Part shown: one piece after another, positions 48,176-61,984 of the stretch | Numbering within the stretch: position 1 is the first letter of the stretch | Layout: each line of letters starts with the position of its first letter | Source of the DNA: Epiperipatus broadwayi | Lineage: Eukaryota > Onychophora > Udeonychophora > Euonychophora > Peripatidae | DNA length: 64,000 bases | Assembly: GCA_028023455.1 (NCBI GenBank) | Contig: JAQFVV010006238.1 | Coordinates: 4,968,572 to 5,032,571 of the forward strand | Reading direction: 5' to 3' | The notes under the pieces: generated by a model | Told to the model about the DNA's origin: nothing | The model's input: only the letters and a program-made list of their open reading frames with translations | Database searches by the model: none | Translations under genes and position numbers: made by a program

Positions 48176-48535
48176 ATGCCGCTAAAAAAAAGAAAAACAT
48201 CATCTGAATACTTGTCAATTTCTAATGAAATCCAAAAAAAAAAAAAAAAAAACTACACAAACTCTGAACTTTTTGAACCGATTTATTATTTTATTGCTGT
48301 AATAATCAAACAATCTGGTATTTGTGAGGACATTATGTGCCTGAAAAAAGGACACAGTCTCCCTCACCTTTCTGTACTCGGCATTTGTGAAAAGTGTACA
48401 AATTGCACGTACTCCTCAGACATGTTATCGGTCTCATCTAGTTTCCATGCAAAACATGGCTTAGTGCGTGAGCTTTTGTGGAAGCATGTTGGAATGCACC
48501 ATTTGCCAATTTTTTACATATTAACATTTTTTTAG
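48176..48535 (+). CDS. Uncharacterised 119-codon frame inside the unclassified insertion
   Basis: I do not recognise this frame. It starts with a basic stretch (MPLKKRKTSSEY), has a Lys run encoded by an A tract at about 48234-48250, and then a Cys/His-rich part: GICEDIMCLKKGHSLPHL, ICEKCTNC, then SFHAKHG and KHVGMHHLP. The spacing of Cys and His is suggestive of metal binding but matches no family I can name. Its position in the least AT-biased half of the element makes it the only candidate gene there. The A tract invites slippage, and the frame may be fortuitous. Confidence 0.25.
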   Translation: MPLKKRKTSSEYLSISNEIQKKKKKNYTNSELFEPIYYFIAVIIKQSGICEDIMCLKKGHSLPHLSVLGICEKCTNCTYSSDMLSVSSSFHAKHGLVRELLWKHVGMHHLPIFYILTFF

Positions 48536-48939
48536 GGAAGGGTGGGGACTGTATGACAATTATTAATAATTAACAACATTATTTAAATAGAAATGACATT
48601 ACTCTATTACGGAGATTTGAAAAAATGCTACCGCCTTGATATTTAAACACCCTCAAGCAATACGTTAATCAGCTGTGAATAGAATGAATACGCATAAATA
48701 GTTTCGAAGCACAAAACAGGTCGTAATATTTTTGTGCAATCTCATGTAAAGCGGCCTAGCGATGGGTTAATACAATATGTAAATGTTGTATTAGCCTGTA
48801 AGTCTGGAAGCAGCTGCTAAAATGGCATTTTTATGTGTTTTGACACATAAACAGTGCCCCAAGTGGCTTTGCCCGGATTTCAGGCTTTTACCAAAAGTTC
48901 AATATCAAGAAAAACATGAATAAAGAGAAAAGTTTAGAG

Positions 48940-50020
48940 AAAGTTTGAATATTTTATTTAGAAGTCTTAAGCTATTAAAAATGGAAATAATTAAAATAGA
49001 TAATAGGAAAAAAAAGGAATGAGAACTATGATTGAAGACTTCAGAAAAGATGCTATTTTAATACTTCACCAATTTAAATTTAAGCACAATATAATCATCA
49101 AATAAAAGACATGGGAAAAAGAAAAAAGTATGAAAGAGGCTACTACTGCAGGAAAAGAGCAAATAGTACCCAACCATAAGCATAATTTAGAATAGGCCAA
49201 AAAGGGTCATCTAAGAGAAAAACAACTCCTAGAAAAAAAATGAAATGAAAATTGAGAAGGATACAAATCAGAAAAATTTGGAGCTAATGAAGATAAATAA
49301 AATAGAAGTAGAACCAAAACAAAAAGGGGCATAGTGTAGCAAAATTCATTCATATTAAAACATTTACCCTGCACCCATCTGTGCAGTTTAAGAGATTTAT
49401 TTTCACAAACTAGAAGAGAAAAAGAAAAACATTATCAGTATTAATCACTTGTGCAATGCTGCATGTAAATAGTGGTGAGATGTCTATCACAGCATCAGAA
49501 TATTTCAAGAAAATAAAACAATATTACTAAGAAGGATTTGGAGCATTGAAAAACAAAAATCCACATGCATCTGTATTTTTGCAAAGAAAAATATATTCAT
49601 GAATGGGTTGTGAAACTAAAGTCAGTTCTTCCAGAGACAGGCTGCAAAACTAAGAGCACTTGAAACATATCCAATGGATCAGTACCAGATTATGAAAACA
49701 ATCATATATAATTTATCTAAGCAGTGCAGTGATGTCTAGCTGAAAATTGTAGGCTGTTCATTGAAGAAGTCACAGAAATTTTAGTTGATATAAATTTAAA
49801 TAATTTTTTATTATGACAAGGGGATGGATCTGCATTGGGGGAATTGTAATGAACCCATAGGCTGGCCTAGAAATTTGCCTAGAAAGTGAAAAAAAGAAAA
49901 GAATAGAATAGAGAGGAGGGAGTTAAGAAATTTTTTAAATATTTTTTTATTCTCCAAGAGAAGAGTGATGAGGTGGAATTTTTCCACCTCATAATAAAAA
50001 ATTATAATTTTTACTTACAT
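48940..50020. other. AT-rich DNA; short hairpin at 49968-49992
   Basis: ATGAGGTGGAA and TTCCACCTCAT form an 11-bp stem with a 3-base loop. Purine-rich sequence around 49000-49350 has no readable protein. Confidence 0.55.
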
Positions 50021-50023
50021 CCA

Positions 50024-50770
<747 letters not shown>

Positions 50771-50849
50771 ATATATCATATTTGTTAATAGAACATATAT
50801 ATATATATTACAACAGTTGTATTATATAGCACCAAAACATGATGTGTGT

Positions 50850-51060
50850 GCATATATATATAAAGTTAAAAAAAAAAGAAATAAACACAGACAAAAATTT
50901 TATAGATATTTCCTACATCTCCCTGGAATAATTATAGTAAAAGATTAAATAATTTAAAATTTAAAATAAAATTTTATTGTACATTAAACATTTAAAAAGG
51001 TCTAACAAATATTTTTATTATTAGACTAGATCACAATTTCTTACCATATCTTTATTATTG
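50850..51060. other. AT-rich DNA with a PLE-1-flank-like stretch
   Basis: AAATAAACACAGACAAAAATTTTATAGATATTT (positions 50879-50911) resembles 15906-15941 next to PLE-1, and AAAGGTCTAA also follows in both. The two flanks may be an older shared repeat into which PLEs inserted. Confidence 0.5.
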
Positions 51061-51200
51061 TTCAGTATATAGATACCAATTACTGTAGTCTAATTACAGA
51101 AATACATGGACAATCTTTAGTCTAATGAATGACTAATAAAAACAATATTAATAAATTTCCATTAAGTTCGACATGTATCAATCATAAAGTGTTTAGCTGA
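51060..51200. mobile_element. Family B2 fragment
   Basis: TCTAATGAATGACTAATAAA and TAATAAATTTCCATTAAG match the leader blocks at 27.7-28.0 kb. The ribozyme region is absent. Confidence 0.65.
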
Positions 51201-51432
51201 ATGATTTTTTATGATAATGGTTTATTTACAATTAAATATTGGATTACTTCATTTATCTGATAATAAGTGTCAAGTATAAGCAAACTCAACTGGATCTTTT
51301 GAGGGATATTCTTCTTCTCTCTTCTTCAGGTATTTCCGGTCTGACCAGACCATTTTATATTTGTGAATATTGAATTTAAGGTAGTTTTCTTACCATTTAA
51401 AACATTAGTTTTATATACAACTCTTCCTTAAA

Positions 51433-51483
51433 TAGTCAAAATAAAAGTCATAGATCACATGACCCTATCTCTTAAGCTTGTAA
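51433..51483. repeat. Dispersed repeat shared with 32954-33016
   Basis: AGTCAAAATAAAAGTCATAG and GATCACATGACCCTATCTCT are identical between the two sites, with a 12-base difference in the middle. Confidence 0.8.
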
Positions 51484-51499
51484 GTTATAAACAATGAGG

Positions 51500-51780
51500 A
51501 TTGCCAATTCCTCTACAAGCTTTGTGATAAATGCTTAGCCAGAGCCAGCACTTAAAATATCTCTGTCAGGAAACCCTCCCCAAACCCCTGACCATGGTTT
51601 CGTGCTTTGGCACTCCTCAGAGAGGTGTCAGGGTAGGTTCAGAGAGTTTATCTCTTCCTTCTTTCACTGCACGTCACTGGATCGTCTATTTTTTCTTGTA
51701 TTATTCCTCATTTGTGAAGAGGTGTTATAGTGCTTTGTATAAGTTTTCTGTCTGTGTATATATATATAATTAAAGTCTGT
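51500..51780. other. GC-richer unrecognised segment
   Basis: A patch with AACCCTCCCCAAACCCCTGA and GAGAGGTGTCAGGGTAGG stands out from the AT-rich background. It has an 80-codon plus-strand frame with no recognised motif. It could be a transposon end or the edge of an LTR. Confidence 0.35.
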
Positions 51781-51789
51781 TACTTTATA

Positions 51790-54700
51790 TATACACAATT
51801 TTATTTATATATCCAGACAATCATAAAATTGTATGATTGATTCAATTACACATTTAAAAAATGTTACTGCCTTTATAAAAGCTTCATTTGATAAGTTCAG
51901 ATTGTTCAATTTATTTTAACATAGATTTTGTTTTTTGTTCAAACTTTCAATCGACTTTTATGACAACATATTGTTTGAGTGACAGAATTGTAGTACAAAA
52001 CTTGCTTATGGGATTTAAAAATAAAAACAAAAATCTATAGGTCTGATGTGATTACTTTCATATGGAACTTGATGGTTTTTGTCAGTCAAGCCTTTCTTTC
52101 TTCCAACTTCATATTTTGATAAGTTTGCATGCTATATGCCACTGTCAATTGAAATAGTTCTTATGAAGAGGTCACCGAGTGGTCTCTGAATGACATTGAA
52201 CAGACTTATCTTCCTAACGGCGGTTAATGCTTTATAAAAAAAGAATATTGTAACAGCTGAAAGCTTTGTAAAAACACACTTAACAAAGATACGACATTTC
52301 TAACTTTGAGTGATTGAATCAATAAGTATTTACTATGCTTCTAGTAATTTTTTTTTTTTAAAAAGCACTGCTTAATTTAGGTTTTTGGCATACACATATC
52401 TATATCAAAACACAGTATAAATTTTTATTCAATTTATCGCGGAATAAAAGCGCATCCAATTCTTTTCCTCTTTATATATGTGTATCATTTTCAGCTATTA
52501 TTAGTTCATTGTTGGTTATTTTTTTTACGTTTAAATCAGTTCCTCCCATTTTCTCTCCTCTACACCACTCCCACAAACTTCCAGACATGTTTATCCCTAT
52601 TTCAATACGTTACTATGTGAATATATATATGAAATAAAAGTAAAGCATTTTTTGGACTTATTATTATTATATGCTGTTTGTGTGATGTAATTTTTTTAAA
52701 AATATAAAGCAAAATATAGCCTGTAGCGAGCCCACGTTTTTTTTCGGCTCCTCATGTAAAGAAAACTGATTTATAAAATATTAATTACTCTCTATGCTAG
52801 GCTAACAGATGAAATTTAAAGTTTTTTTATCTTCATCTTCTAGATAAAAATAACTAGATATCCTTTATATCATTATCATCATTCACCATTAATTAACAAA
52901 TATGGCTGCTGCAAGTCTAAAAAAATGAAAATAAAAATACATAAGAGATGCATTTGCATCACTATACAACTAATCTGTAAACCATACGAATGGCCAGATA
53001 GAGCATACTAGTTCATTATTCGTTTTTATTTGTTAGTTTGTTATGATGTCTTTTTTTTAGAAAACTTTTTCCTAAAATATTTAAAAGCTATGTTTAATTA
53101 TACTTTTTCAATACACTTTAATCTCTGTGTTATTTTTCCAATAGAAACCTCATTAGAATATCTTGAAGATAATCTTTATAAAGTAAAATGGGTTTATCCC
53201 CCTCCCCCAAATATTGCTCAAGTTCACCAATATCTAATCCAATAATGACGTGACTTTTATAATAGCAAACGACTCACATTCATTATGTTGAAGATCTACT
53301 AATTGCTTTTATATTTTGAAATTTTTATCAAGCATACTTATATGGAACTTTCATAATGTTTTTATATTATTCTTTATCTGGCCAATAATTAAATGCTTAG
53401 GTAGGTTTACTATAGACTAACTATTAGAAAAAAATATAAACCTACCTTATAGCTTGAAAACATTTTCAAATTTCATCTAGTCTGAATTCAAATCTTATGT
53501 CATGGCATAGTGTGAATATGAAAACAGGTTTTTTAAAAAATGTAAAAATATATATTTTTTCAAATTGTAAATTGATATATATTACTTAAGATTAATTTCA
53601 TTATCAATTTATTTATCTTTAGCAGTTTTTTGAAAAAGAATATGTTATGTTATTTCCGATTATTGGTAGCATTTTTTATTGATAAACATAAACACTTTTT
53701 TAAAAGCAAATATTTGAGTAAGAAAAGAAGTAATTTTCAACTCCTTAAATTGAAATGAAGGTCTTTAGTCAAAGAAATTGCTGTTGTGGTGATTATTTAA
53801 ATCATGCTTGCACAACTAGATAATGGATCTTTTGCTTTTGTTTTAAATTGCCAAATTGTGTCCTCATGAATATTGGCTTTTTAATTTTAAAACATCTGAA
53901 AAAAAATCAGTATTTTTAAATAGGCCATAAGGTCAAAATATTTTTGTCTTGTCTCCATATATTCAACAGCTTTTGTTGGTTGTTCTATGATCTTTGAAAA
54001 GACTTTTGGAATAAAGAAAAGATTGTTATTTTATACAGTTAATCAGAGATTCATGTTTATCTTTACAGAGTAATTGCATAATAATTATTAAAACACAAAA
54101 TTATATATAATCACACTCTTATTTTATACATATATGTTTTATTTTTAAAAATAGAAGTTATTAAATTCTAGCATTATGGTGACAAAAAAGTTAAATTTAT
54201 TAGGATCATCATATTTTGTTAAACTGATTTCTAAATATCGTTAGTGACACGGTATTAGGATTTCTTGAGATTATCTTAAAATTATAAAGCAAAAAATATT
54301 TTAAAGCAGAATTTTATGGATTTATCAAAGACTAACATATATTTCTTCATGTTTTAAAAATAAATTTTATTCACACAAGATTTCATTGATTTTCTGAAGT
54401 CACTCTGAATAGGTGTTTCCAGTAATCATTCTATGGTAAAAACATCCTTAGTTATATGTTTATTATTATTATTTCGATGATTAATGTAGAATGTTTTTCA
54501 TTTGTAAGCATAAATTTGTAAAGTAAATTCAACTTATTGAATTGTAATATAAAATAATGATTTAATACTAAATCAAATGTTAAATGATAACAAAAAGTGT
54601 CACTGGAAGAACAATAAAAATTACATTCTGCAAGAAAATTAATCTTGTTCCATGATAATTTAATATCAAAAGTAAATTATGCAAAAATTTTAACTATAGA

Positions 54701-54850
54701 CATATGTTTAACTTATTTCAATTTCTAACATTTTCTATTGTTTTATCTGGTGAAAGTTTTTTAAAATGCTTAATTTTCATTTCTGTATAAAACCTATATT
54801 TTATACTAAAATTCAATCAATTATTTTATATAGTGCGATGTTTATAAACT
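51790..54850. other. AT-rich DNA, nothing recognised
   Basis: The frame at 53030-53245 has no motif and is mostly Phe, Leu and Ile codons. Confidence 0.6.
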
Positions 54851-54857
54851 GTAATAG

Positions 54858-55074
54858 TTAAACATCATTAAGCTGTTGCACATGCACTTTGCAGATTTTA
54901 ACTATAAATGACTGAATACTAACACTTCAAACACATGATAAAGTCTTTGGGAAAAGATAGAATGGCCATCTATCTTTCCCAAAGACTTTATCATGTGTTT
55001 GAAGGATTAGTATTCAGTCATTTATAGTTAAAATTGGCAAAGTGCACGTGCAACAGCTTAATGCTGTTTAACTA
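54858..55074. repeat. Large hairpin with about 105-bp arms
   Basis: The left arm (54858-54964) and right arm (about 54969-55074) mirror each other nearly perfectly: AAACATCATTAAGCTGTTGC outside, GATAAAGTCTTTGGGAAAGA inside, with a 4-8 base loop around TGGCCA. A few substitutions and short indels are present. Such a long, compact palindrome is a foldback element or recent inverted duplication, and any transcript would be a perfect long hairpin. Confidence 0.9.
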
Positions 55075-55079
55075 AAATT

Positions 55080-56440
55080 CAATAAATTGGACTTGATTTT
55101 TTTTAATGTAATTTTGTGAATGAATAATATTCTAAATAACCACATTTGAACTTTATAAATATTTAAAACTGAGTTGTAAATTAGAATAACAGACCATATA
55201 TGTCAGCAATGATATTTGTCTAAACACTTTCAGAAAATGAATAAATCCTTTTTTATTTTGTTTTTTTTTTTTAAAAAAAAAATGAACACATGAATGCAGA
55301 TTTGTGATAAGTCTATCAAATTCTGCTTTAAAATCTGATATTTGCTTTATAATTATTAAAATATTTAAAATTTTTTTTAACACAACATCAGTTTTGACAG
55401 GTGATGATTTTTCACAATGTAGTTCACATAGAATGTGATCTAATTATACTATAATTTTCATTATTAATATTTACAGTCAAGTTTATTAACTTCTATATAT
55501 ATATAAATATAAAACAAATAGATAAAATTAAATTGAATATATGCATTGTTTTCTTTTAAATAAATAAAAAATTATTGTGAAGATATCAACAAAAATAATT
55601 AACGTTTGCATTATGTTTCTAACATAATGTAAGCACTGTACGCCATGCATTATAGTCACTGTGATCAATTTTTGATCCTAGTGGCTTATTACAATCCACA
55701 TTGTGTGATTGTATCATGGTCAATTTTTACATACCTTAAAATATCAACAAATTATTGTGTAAAATAATCAGAAATAATAAAAAAAAGCAAAATGTCATAT
55801 TTTTTTTATTCAAAAAAACTTTGAATAGGATGAGAAAGAAGGAATACCCATGAAACTATCTTTCATTTAAAAACAATAGACTAAGAATTATTAATCTTTG
55901 CCAAATGTTCATAAGATACTGATCTCTTCAGATTTTTTTAAAATGAATACATCAATAAAAGCAGTCTCATAGAAATTGTGTTATGAATAATAATGGTAAA
56001 ACAGTATTCTAAGGTAGCAGAACAATAATAGTTTTTCAAAGAGAACCACCCAGTGATTCTCAATAAATATGAGAATTATCAAGTTAAACAAAAGTTTAAA
56101 ATGACAATAATTTGCTTGGTTACAGAAATTCTAATAACCAAATAGTTAAATGATTCTGATCTGCATAATATTACAAAATATTTGAAGATGCTGCTGCCTC
56201 TTTTGCCTTTCTTCACACTCAGCTGTGGTTATCTATAATACTATTTTTCTATTCATGCATTATTTGATGGCAGAAACTGGAACTAAATAAATATTGATTA
56301 ATTAGTTAAAACAATCTGAGGGTGTAAGTAATCTCAAGACAAATTAATACAAATGAGTCAACAATGTGGCCAATTGGTAGTTTTTTGATCTCTAGCTTTG
56401 ACATAAATTGCAAAACTACTCATAAACTCTTTTTTTATTT
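55080..56440. other. AT-rich DNA, nothing recognised
   Basis: No feature could be supported. Confidence 0.6.
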
Positions 56441-56540
56441 CTCTTGCATTGGTGGTTGAGAGGTCAGTGCGACTACTTTACAAGCAGTTGCCTGGGTTGT
56501 GGGTTCGCACCCCGGCTGATGCTATGACACTTGAAAAAAA
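56440..56540 (+). mobile_element. tRNA-derived SINE family C, copy C5
   Basis: CTTGCATTGGTGGTTGAGAG (leader and A-box region), TTTACAAGCAGTTGCC, the B box GTGGGTTCGCACCCC, TGATGCTATGACACTTG, and a tail of nine A. It is closest to copy C1. Confidence 0.85.
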
Positions 56541-56544
56541 AACA

Positions 56545-57164
56545 ACTCTTTTTTATTGGTAGATTTAAATGTGTTTTATTTTTAAAAGTACAAGTAAAGA
56601 AATATATATCAATGGTAAAAGTGAAAAAACAATTGATAACATTCCATGAAAAACCATAGTATAGAACTTTTATTTTAAGTTCACAATTTCATAGCTTTAT
56701 GATGATTTAATCAAAATTTTTTTTTGGATTTTAGAAATGAAATTCAATTATTCAATACTTTATTCATTTATTTATTTTTATTAATATTGTGGAAATCATC
56801 CAATAAGAAAAGAGTTATTATATCATTAAATAATTTTCTTTATTTTTTTTTCTATATTTGCAAAGTTCAAATATAACTTTTTGTGTTTCATTTGTAAACT
56901 TATAATTCTAATAAATCAATTACAATTCATTGATTTATAATATAGAATAAAGGTTTCAATACTGCAGTAAAATACTGTATTGTATTACAACTCAAATAAC
57001 CACTAGAGGATTATGGAAAAATATTGAAACTTGAAAGGGTTTAAAGTCAAATAGTTCCTGAATTTATTCTTATCACAAAATAAAGTCAAATGTATAGATA
57101 ACATTCTGTATGCTCATTTCATTTATAAATCTAGGGTATTGTATGAACCAAGATTTTTTTACAT

Positions 57165-57240
<76 letters not shown>

Positions 57241-58430
57241 TACTTTACAGTTCTATCTATGTTTTTTCATAACCTACATTCATTGTCAAGTTCTATTTTC
57301 TTTATATAGTTATTTCATCTTATTAGTTACAATTAATTGAAAAAACTTTGAAAATAATTGTAGAATATGATCAAATATCAATTGACCTGTAGATAAATTG
57401 AAAGTGACTGAATAAAGAAACAGACATTAACACAGACTTTAGGATATGGTAAACATAGATACAATTGTAATAAAAGTATCTTTGTTGATTTTATGCAGTG
57501 GTGGAATGTGAGACTGGAGCATAAAATCCTCAGATCAGTCCAAATCTGATGCTTCCAGTCCTCAAACTTTATATGAATTCTAGAAAAATAAAACCACTTG
57601 ATTGTTTAAATAATTTTTAATTTAAAGTGATTGGATAAAGAAATAGATCTTGAATTAATGATTTAATTTAGTAAAAAAATATTTATTCATTTAATTATAA
57701 ATTAATTCCAACAGTCTATATCTATTCAGTAAAGATGGAAGTGTTTTGTTCTTTCAAAATTCTCTAAAACAAATTAATCTTTCTTATATAACTAAAGTTT
57801 TAAAATGTTGTGTCATAGACCCATTCTCTCAATGATCTCTATGAATTTTGGATATAAAAATTAACTTTTGATAAAAAAGTAGCATTGCCTTGCTAAGATT
57901 ACTTTCTGTTGCCTTCAGGACTAAGATATTCATTCATGTTTCTGATGCAAACACTATCTCTGTTCTTTGACCATTTAAGTGAGAATAGGAGGGCCTAGAT
58001 ACATGTGCCTATCATGCCATTGATTATCTCTCTATAGTATGTGTGTCTACAAGATTGTGTTTTTGTGCAACCATATTTACATACTTCCAGATTTATTCCT
58101 GTACTAATGGTATCAATAGTCATCTTACTATGTGTAAAAAAGAGTGAGGAATAACACCACTTAAAATATTGTGTTATATACTAATTTGTGTGTTTTCACT
58201 TATCAACTAAATGTAGATGATAGAAATATTCCATCACATAATTTTAAGTAAAACGTCATCATCATAAATTTTCCAAAACAAACTGAATTCAGAATATTTC
58301 TTTTTAATCCAGTCATTAATATTAATCAATTATCAGAGAATCAATAAGAATTTTTCTAATCAATGAATCCAGGAACCCACTTTTCTGCATCCACAATTAC
58401 CGAATAATTTCGTATTCAGTAGCATGTTTT
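56545..58430. other. AT-rich DNA; (TA)n at 57166-57239
   Basis: A pure TA tract of about 73 bp. Otherwise nothing could be supported. Confidence 0.6.
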
Positions 58431-58449
58431 TTCTTCTTCACATTTATGC

Positions 58450-58680
58450 TACTTGCTGTAAACTGTAGTGAGGAATAGATGCAGATAACAGTGCTTAATT
58501 AATCTCTATCTAGAGATATCCTATCCAATATCCCAGAGTAGTTTCTAGCTTATGGCTTTACTCAGTGAAGAGCTTTGCATCTTGGATCAATGACTAAATC
58601 CTTATGATCTAGTGCATTTTTTCTCTGTCAGCCATCACTTATCTTGCTATTTCACTATCAATATATCTGCTCAATTAAAA
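58450..58680 (-). mobile_element. Foldback/hammerhead family A, divergent copy
   Basis: The centre CTATCCAATATCCCAGAGTA ... CTTATGGCTTTACTCAGTGA aligns to the family A centre. The ribozyme box is CTGAGTA and the triplet is CTC, so it is decayed (58531-58570). The arms differ from the 4-6 kb copies (GATGCAGATAACAGTGCTTA). Confidence 0.6.
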
Positions 58681-58929
58681 CAAACACATATTTTCAATCT
58701 AATCCAAATTGCATGTAGAGTTATATAGAACTAAAACCAGCCCACTTTCTATAAATTATTGTCCTAAGTTTTTTAACAACTATATGCATATCTAGTGACC
58801 AGGAATAATATAAAAATCAATAAATATTACATGACTCTATCATATAAATTTAACTTACTCATAGTTGTTTCAGCAGAATTTTCCTTTTCCTTCATCATAT
58901 CTATGCCATTTACTATAAAATTTATATAT

Positions 58930-59165
58930 AAATAGATGCAGATGATAGTGCTTAATAAATTTCTATAAACAAATATACTATCCAACATCCCGCATACTAT
59001 TTTTGAGATTATGGTTTTCATAAGATCCTAAAGGTTCAGATATATGCTCCAGGATCCAAATCTCATCACTGATAAAGGCTATAAGATCAAAACTAATCTT
59101 GAGATAATGGATAGTACAGTGCTAAATAGAAATTTATTGAACATTATTATCTGCATCTATTAATC
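58930..59165 (+). mobile_element. Foldback/hammerhead family A, divergent inverted copy
   Basis: The outer arms GATGCAGATGATAGTGCTTA (58936) and AACATTATTATCTGCATC (59141-59158) are inverted. Inside lie a left TATCCAACATCC and a right GATAATGGATA. The plus strand holds a decayed ribozyme-like core, CTGATAA with AAAAC and ATC, at about 59061-59110. Confidence 0.6.
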
Positions 59166-59169
59166 ACTA

Positions 59170-60368
59170 AAACTTCCAATAAGTTGCATAGATGGGAAGA
59201 AAAAAATATGCTTCTGAAACAAATATTGAGTAAGCTGATGTCATGATAGAGTCATGTGATATTTTATCACTATAATCTTTTCACATCTTAGTACAATGAG
59301 AATATGAAAAACTAAGCCACATTTTATTAATTTATACTTTTGAATAAACTGTATAAATAAACTAGCTAATAAGACAAAATATTCAGAAAGAAAGTAAAAG
59401 TAACTAACTAGTTTAAAAGCTTCAGTGGATAAAAAATGTAGGTTATATATTTTTTAGAAGTTTATTATTTCATTCATAAAATATATATTTTAGAATTAAT
59501 AAATAAATAAAATGTATGTTTTTATGACAGTAAAATTTAGGTTTTTGGTTGAGATAATGTGTTCACATTTTCTATAATTAGATAGTGAAAATAATTTGGT
59601 TTAAAATTTAAAAAAATTAATAATTGAAAAGCGAAATATTCTTTTTATATTATTATAATGCACACTGTGTGTGTGTGTGTTTATCTCTGTGCTCATATAA
59701 TATTTAAAATATACATTGTTTACAAATTAAAATAGAATAATATTTTAGTTTATTAATGATGGGAGTATTTTATATTACAAGACATGCACATGTGTATATA
59801 CAATCTATGTATTTATTTAATATCATCGAATAATTTATACATTTATAAATTACAAGACATGTCTAGCTTTGTTTTTCAATCCATGAAAATAATTAATATT
59901 TAATATCTCATGTCAAAATTAGAATAATTTATTTATAACGTATAGTATATGTCAGATATTTATTTATTATTAATATTACTATTTTGATCAATACATTTAT
60001 TAATCATTATTTCTTGTTATTTTATTAACATCATTTAATACTAAAATAGTTTAATTAGTGTATCTTCTTCTGTTCACAGTCATCAGGACTCTTATCCATA
60101 TCTAGTTTCCATCTTGCAGTAAGTGGAATATATTGTGTTTTGCAGATTTCTATATAATTCTCTTCATAATTATATAGTTCACACTAGGTGATAAAAGTCA
60201 CTTTTAAAGTCCACACCCTTTATTTATATGTTTTGTGATGATAATAACTAGTTTAATAATGGCCAATACACTCATATGATTATAGGGACTGAGCATTGAT
60301 GATAATCAGTATTGATATAATGAACCAGTTTTATTTTGATACATGCTTACTTTTGTATTTATTTTAGC

Positions 60369-60415
<47 letters not shown>

Positions 60416-60417
60416 TA

Positions 60418-60451
<34 letters not shown>

Positions 60452-61480
60452 ACCTTCTCCCAACACCTCTCCTATCTTTCCTATCAACAAATATCCAGGG
60501 GCACTAATTGTATTGATCATAGAATAAATTACTAATCTGATCTCACTTTAAATTATTAATTAGACTCTTAAAAATGCTGTCTACCTTAGCTTAGCTCAGT
60601 TTGAGGCTACAGAAATCTATAGGGTGTAAAATGCATAATAGATATGGGAGGAAACATTATGATTAACAGGAACAAAACATCTATTAAGTTTTAAAATAAA
60701 TAAGCAATTGGAATTGGTAAAGTTCTACCATTTAAATTGACAAGTTATAGTTTATACCTCATCTTCTCCCATCATCCTCATGCATTGAACAACTTCTACT
60801 ATGTGACAAAATTAAATTAATAAAATAAAGATGTAATACTGATTAACTATTTTGTATGGTAAGTTAGAGTTAAATACAAAATAAAATATAACATTACTTA
60901 ACTCTTAATTGTACAGTAATTTAAACTAAGTAATTAAATTAATGTCTAATCTAAATAATAGGGGAATATCTCAGGGCATTAATTTATTGCATGGCTTAAT
61001 TTTAAATCTATACTTACCAACAACTACTAATTACTATCATAAAAGTAATGACGTAAATTAAGCATTATTCTAATAAAATAGTGAGAGTTAGATAATGAAA
61101 GAAATGGGGTGCATTTTAATTTCAATTCATCATCTAAATAATAACTGAGTAATAAAATTTTCAGAGAATCATTAAATAATCAAATATTTCATATAGTGTT
61201 TGGATCAAGAAAAGCAACATCATCAGATCTGAACATGATCATCATTAAATTATGGAATAGTGCAACCATATCATATTAGATATGTAAAAGTGTGTGCATG
61301 TGTGGAAACATAGACTGTGAATGCATGTCAAAAAAGAATTCTGAACAAAGGTTTTAAATAAATAAAACATTTATTACAAGATAATTATGTAAATATTTGG
61401 TTTTCTAGTTGACACGTATACATGTTTTGGAATAATTTGCATATCAATGATTAAATAGCCTACATGAAAATATAATAACA
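59170..61480. other. AT-rich DNA; (TA)n at 60372-60449
   Basis: Two TA tracts (60372-60411, 60421-60449) are separated by AAATATATAC. No gene was found. Confidence 0.6.
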
Positions 61481-61492
61481 TAAAAATAAACT

Positions 61493-61975
61493 TTCTGTAT
61501 TTTATTTCAACATATGCTAGCTATCAGTGCCCTCTAATAACTGATAAAAAGAAACATCATAATGCTAACACTAAAATAATAAACATGAAATTAAATTTCT
61601 TGGTATTTTACTTATAAAATTTACTCAAACTATCAGTCAATTCTGATAAACCTATGACACAAAAACTTTATAATACTACACTAAGATAACTAAGTATGAT
61701 ATTAATTTCTTGGTATTTTACTTCAAATACACCTACATTACCAGTCAATTCTGATTGGCTTATGGGAAAGAAAACTCTATTTAAACATCACACCAGAATA
61801 ATTAAATGTAAAGTTATTTTTTTGTATTTAATTTCCAATACATTCAAGCTATCAATCAATTCTGATATGCTTATGAAAAAGAAAACTCTATTAAACACTG
61901 GCATTAAAATTATAAAATGTGAAACTAAAATTCTTGGTATTTTGACTTCAAATGCATATCAAAATAATATGAGAG
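61493..61975. repeat. Minisatellite, about 4.5 units of 105-113 bp
   Basis: Units start near 61493, 61598, 61706, 61819 and 61932 with TTTCTTGGTATTTTACTTCA. They contain ATCAGTCAATTCTGAT and AAGAAAACTCTATTTAAACA. The frame at 61696-61983 is a by-product of unit lengths near a multiple of three. Confidence 0.85.
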
Positions 61976-61984
61976 GGGTATAAA

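Larger units (their letters stand above)
47097..48931. mobile_element. Unclassified 1.76-kb insertion with inverted ends and 39-bp direct flanks
   Basis: Identical 39-bp sequences (starting AAAAGTTCAATATCAAG and ending AAAGAGAAAA) lie at 47097-47135 and 48893-48931. Just inside are 15-bp inverted ends, AAAAGCCTGAAATCC (47133-47147) and GGATTTCAGGCTTTT (48875-48889). The interior is unlike its surroundings: long T runs, G runs, several CpGs and an internal duplication. 39 bp is far longer than usual target duplications of DNA transposons. No transposase or recombinase was recognised. It could be a non-autonomous transposon, a processed insertion with host duplication, or a segmental event. Confidence 0.7.

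Noticed and set aside
51531-51773. 80-codon frame as a host exon
   Set aside because: No splice context or recognised motif, and it ends in low-complexity (TA)n sequence.
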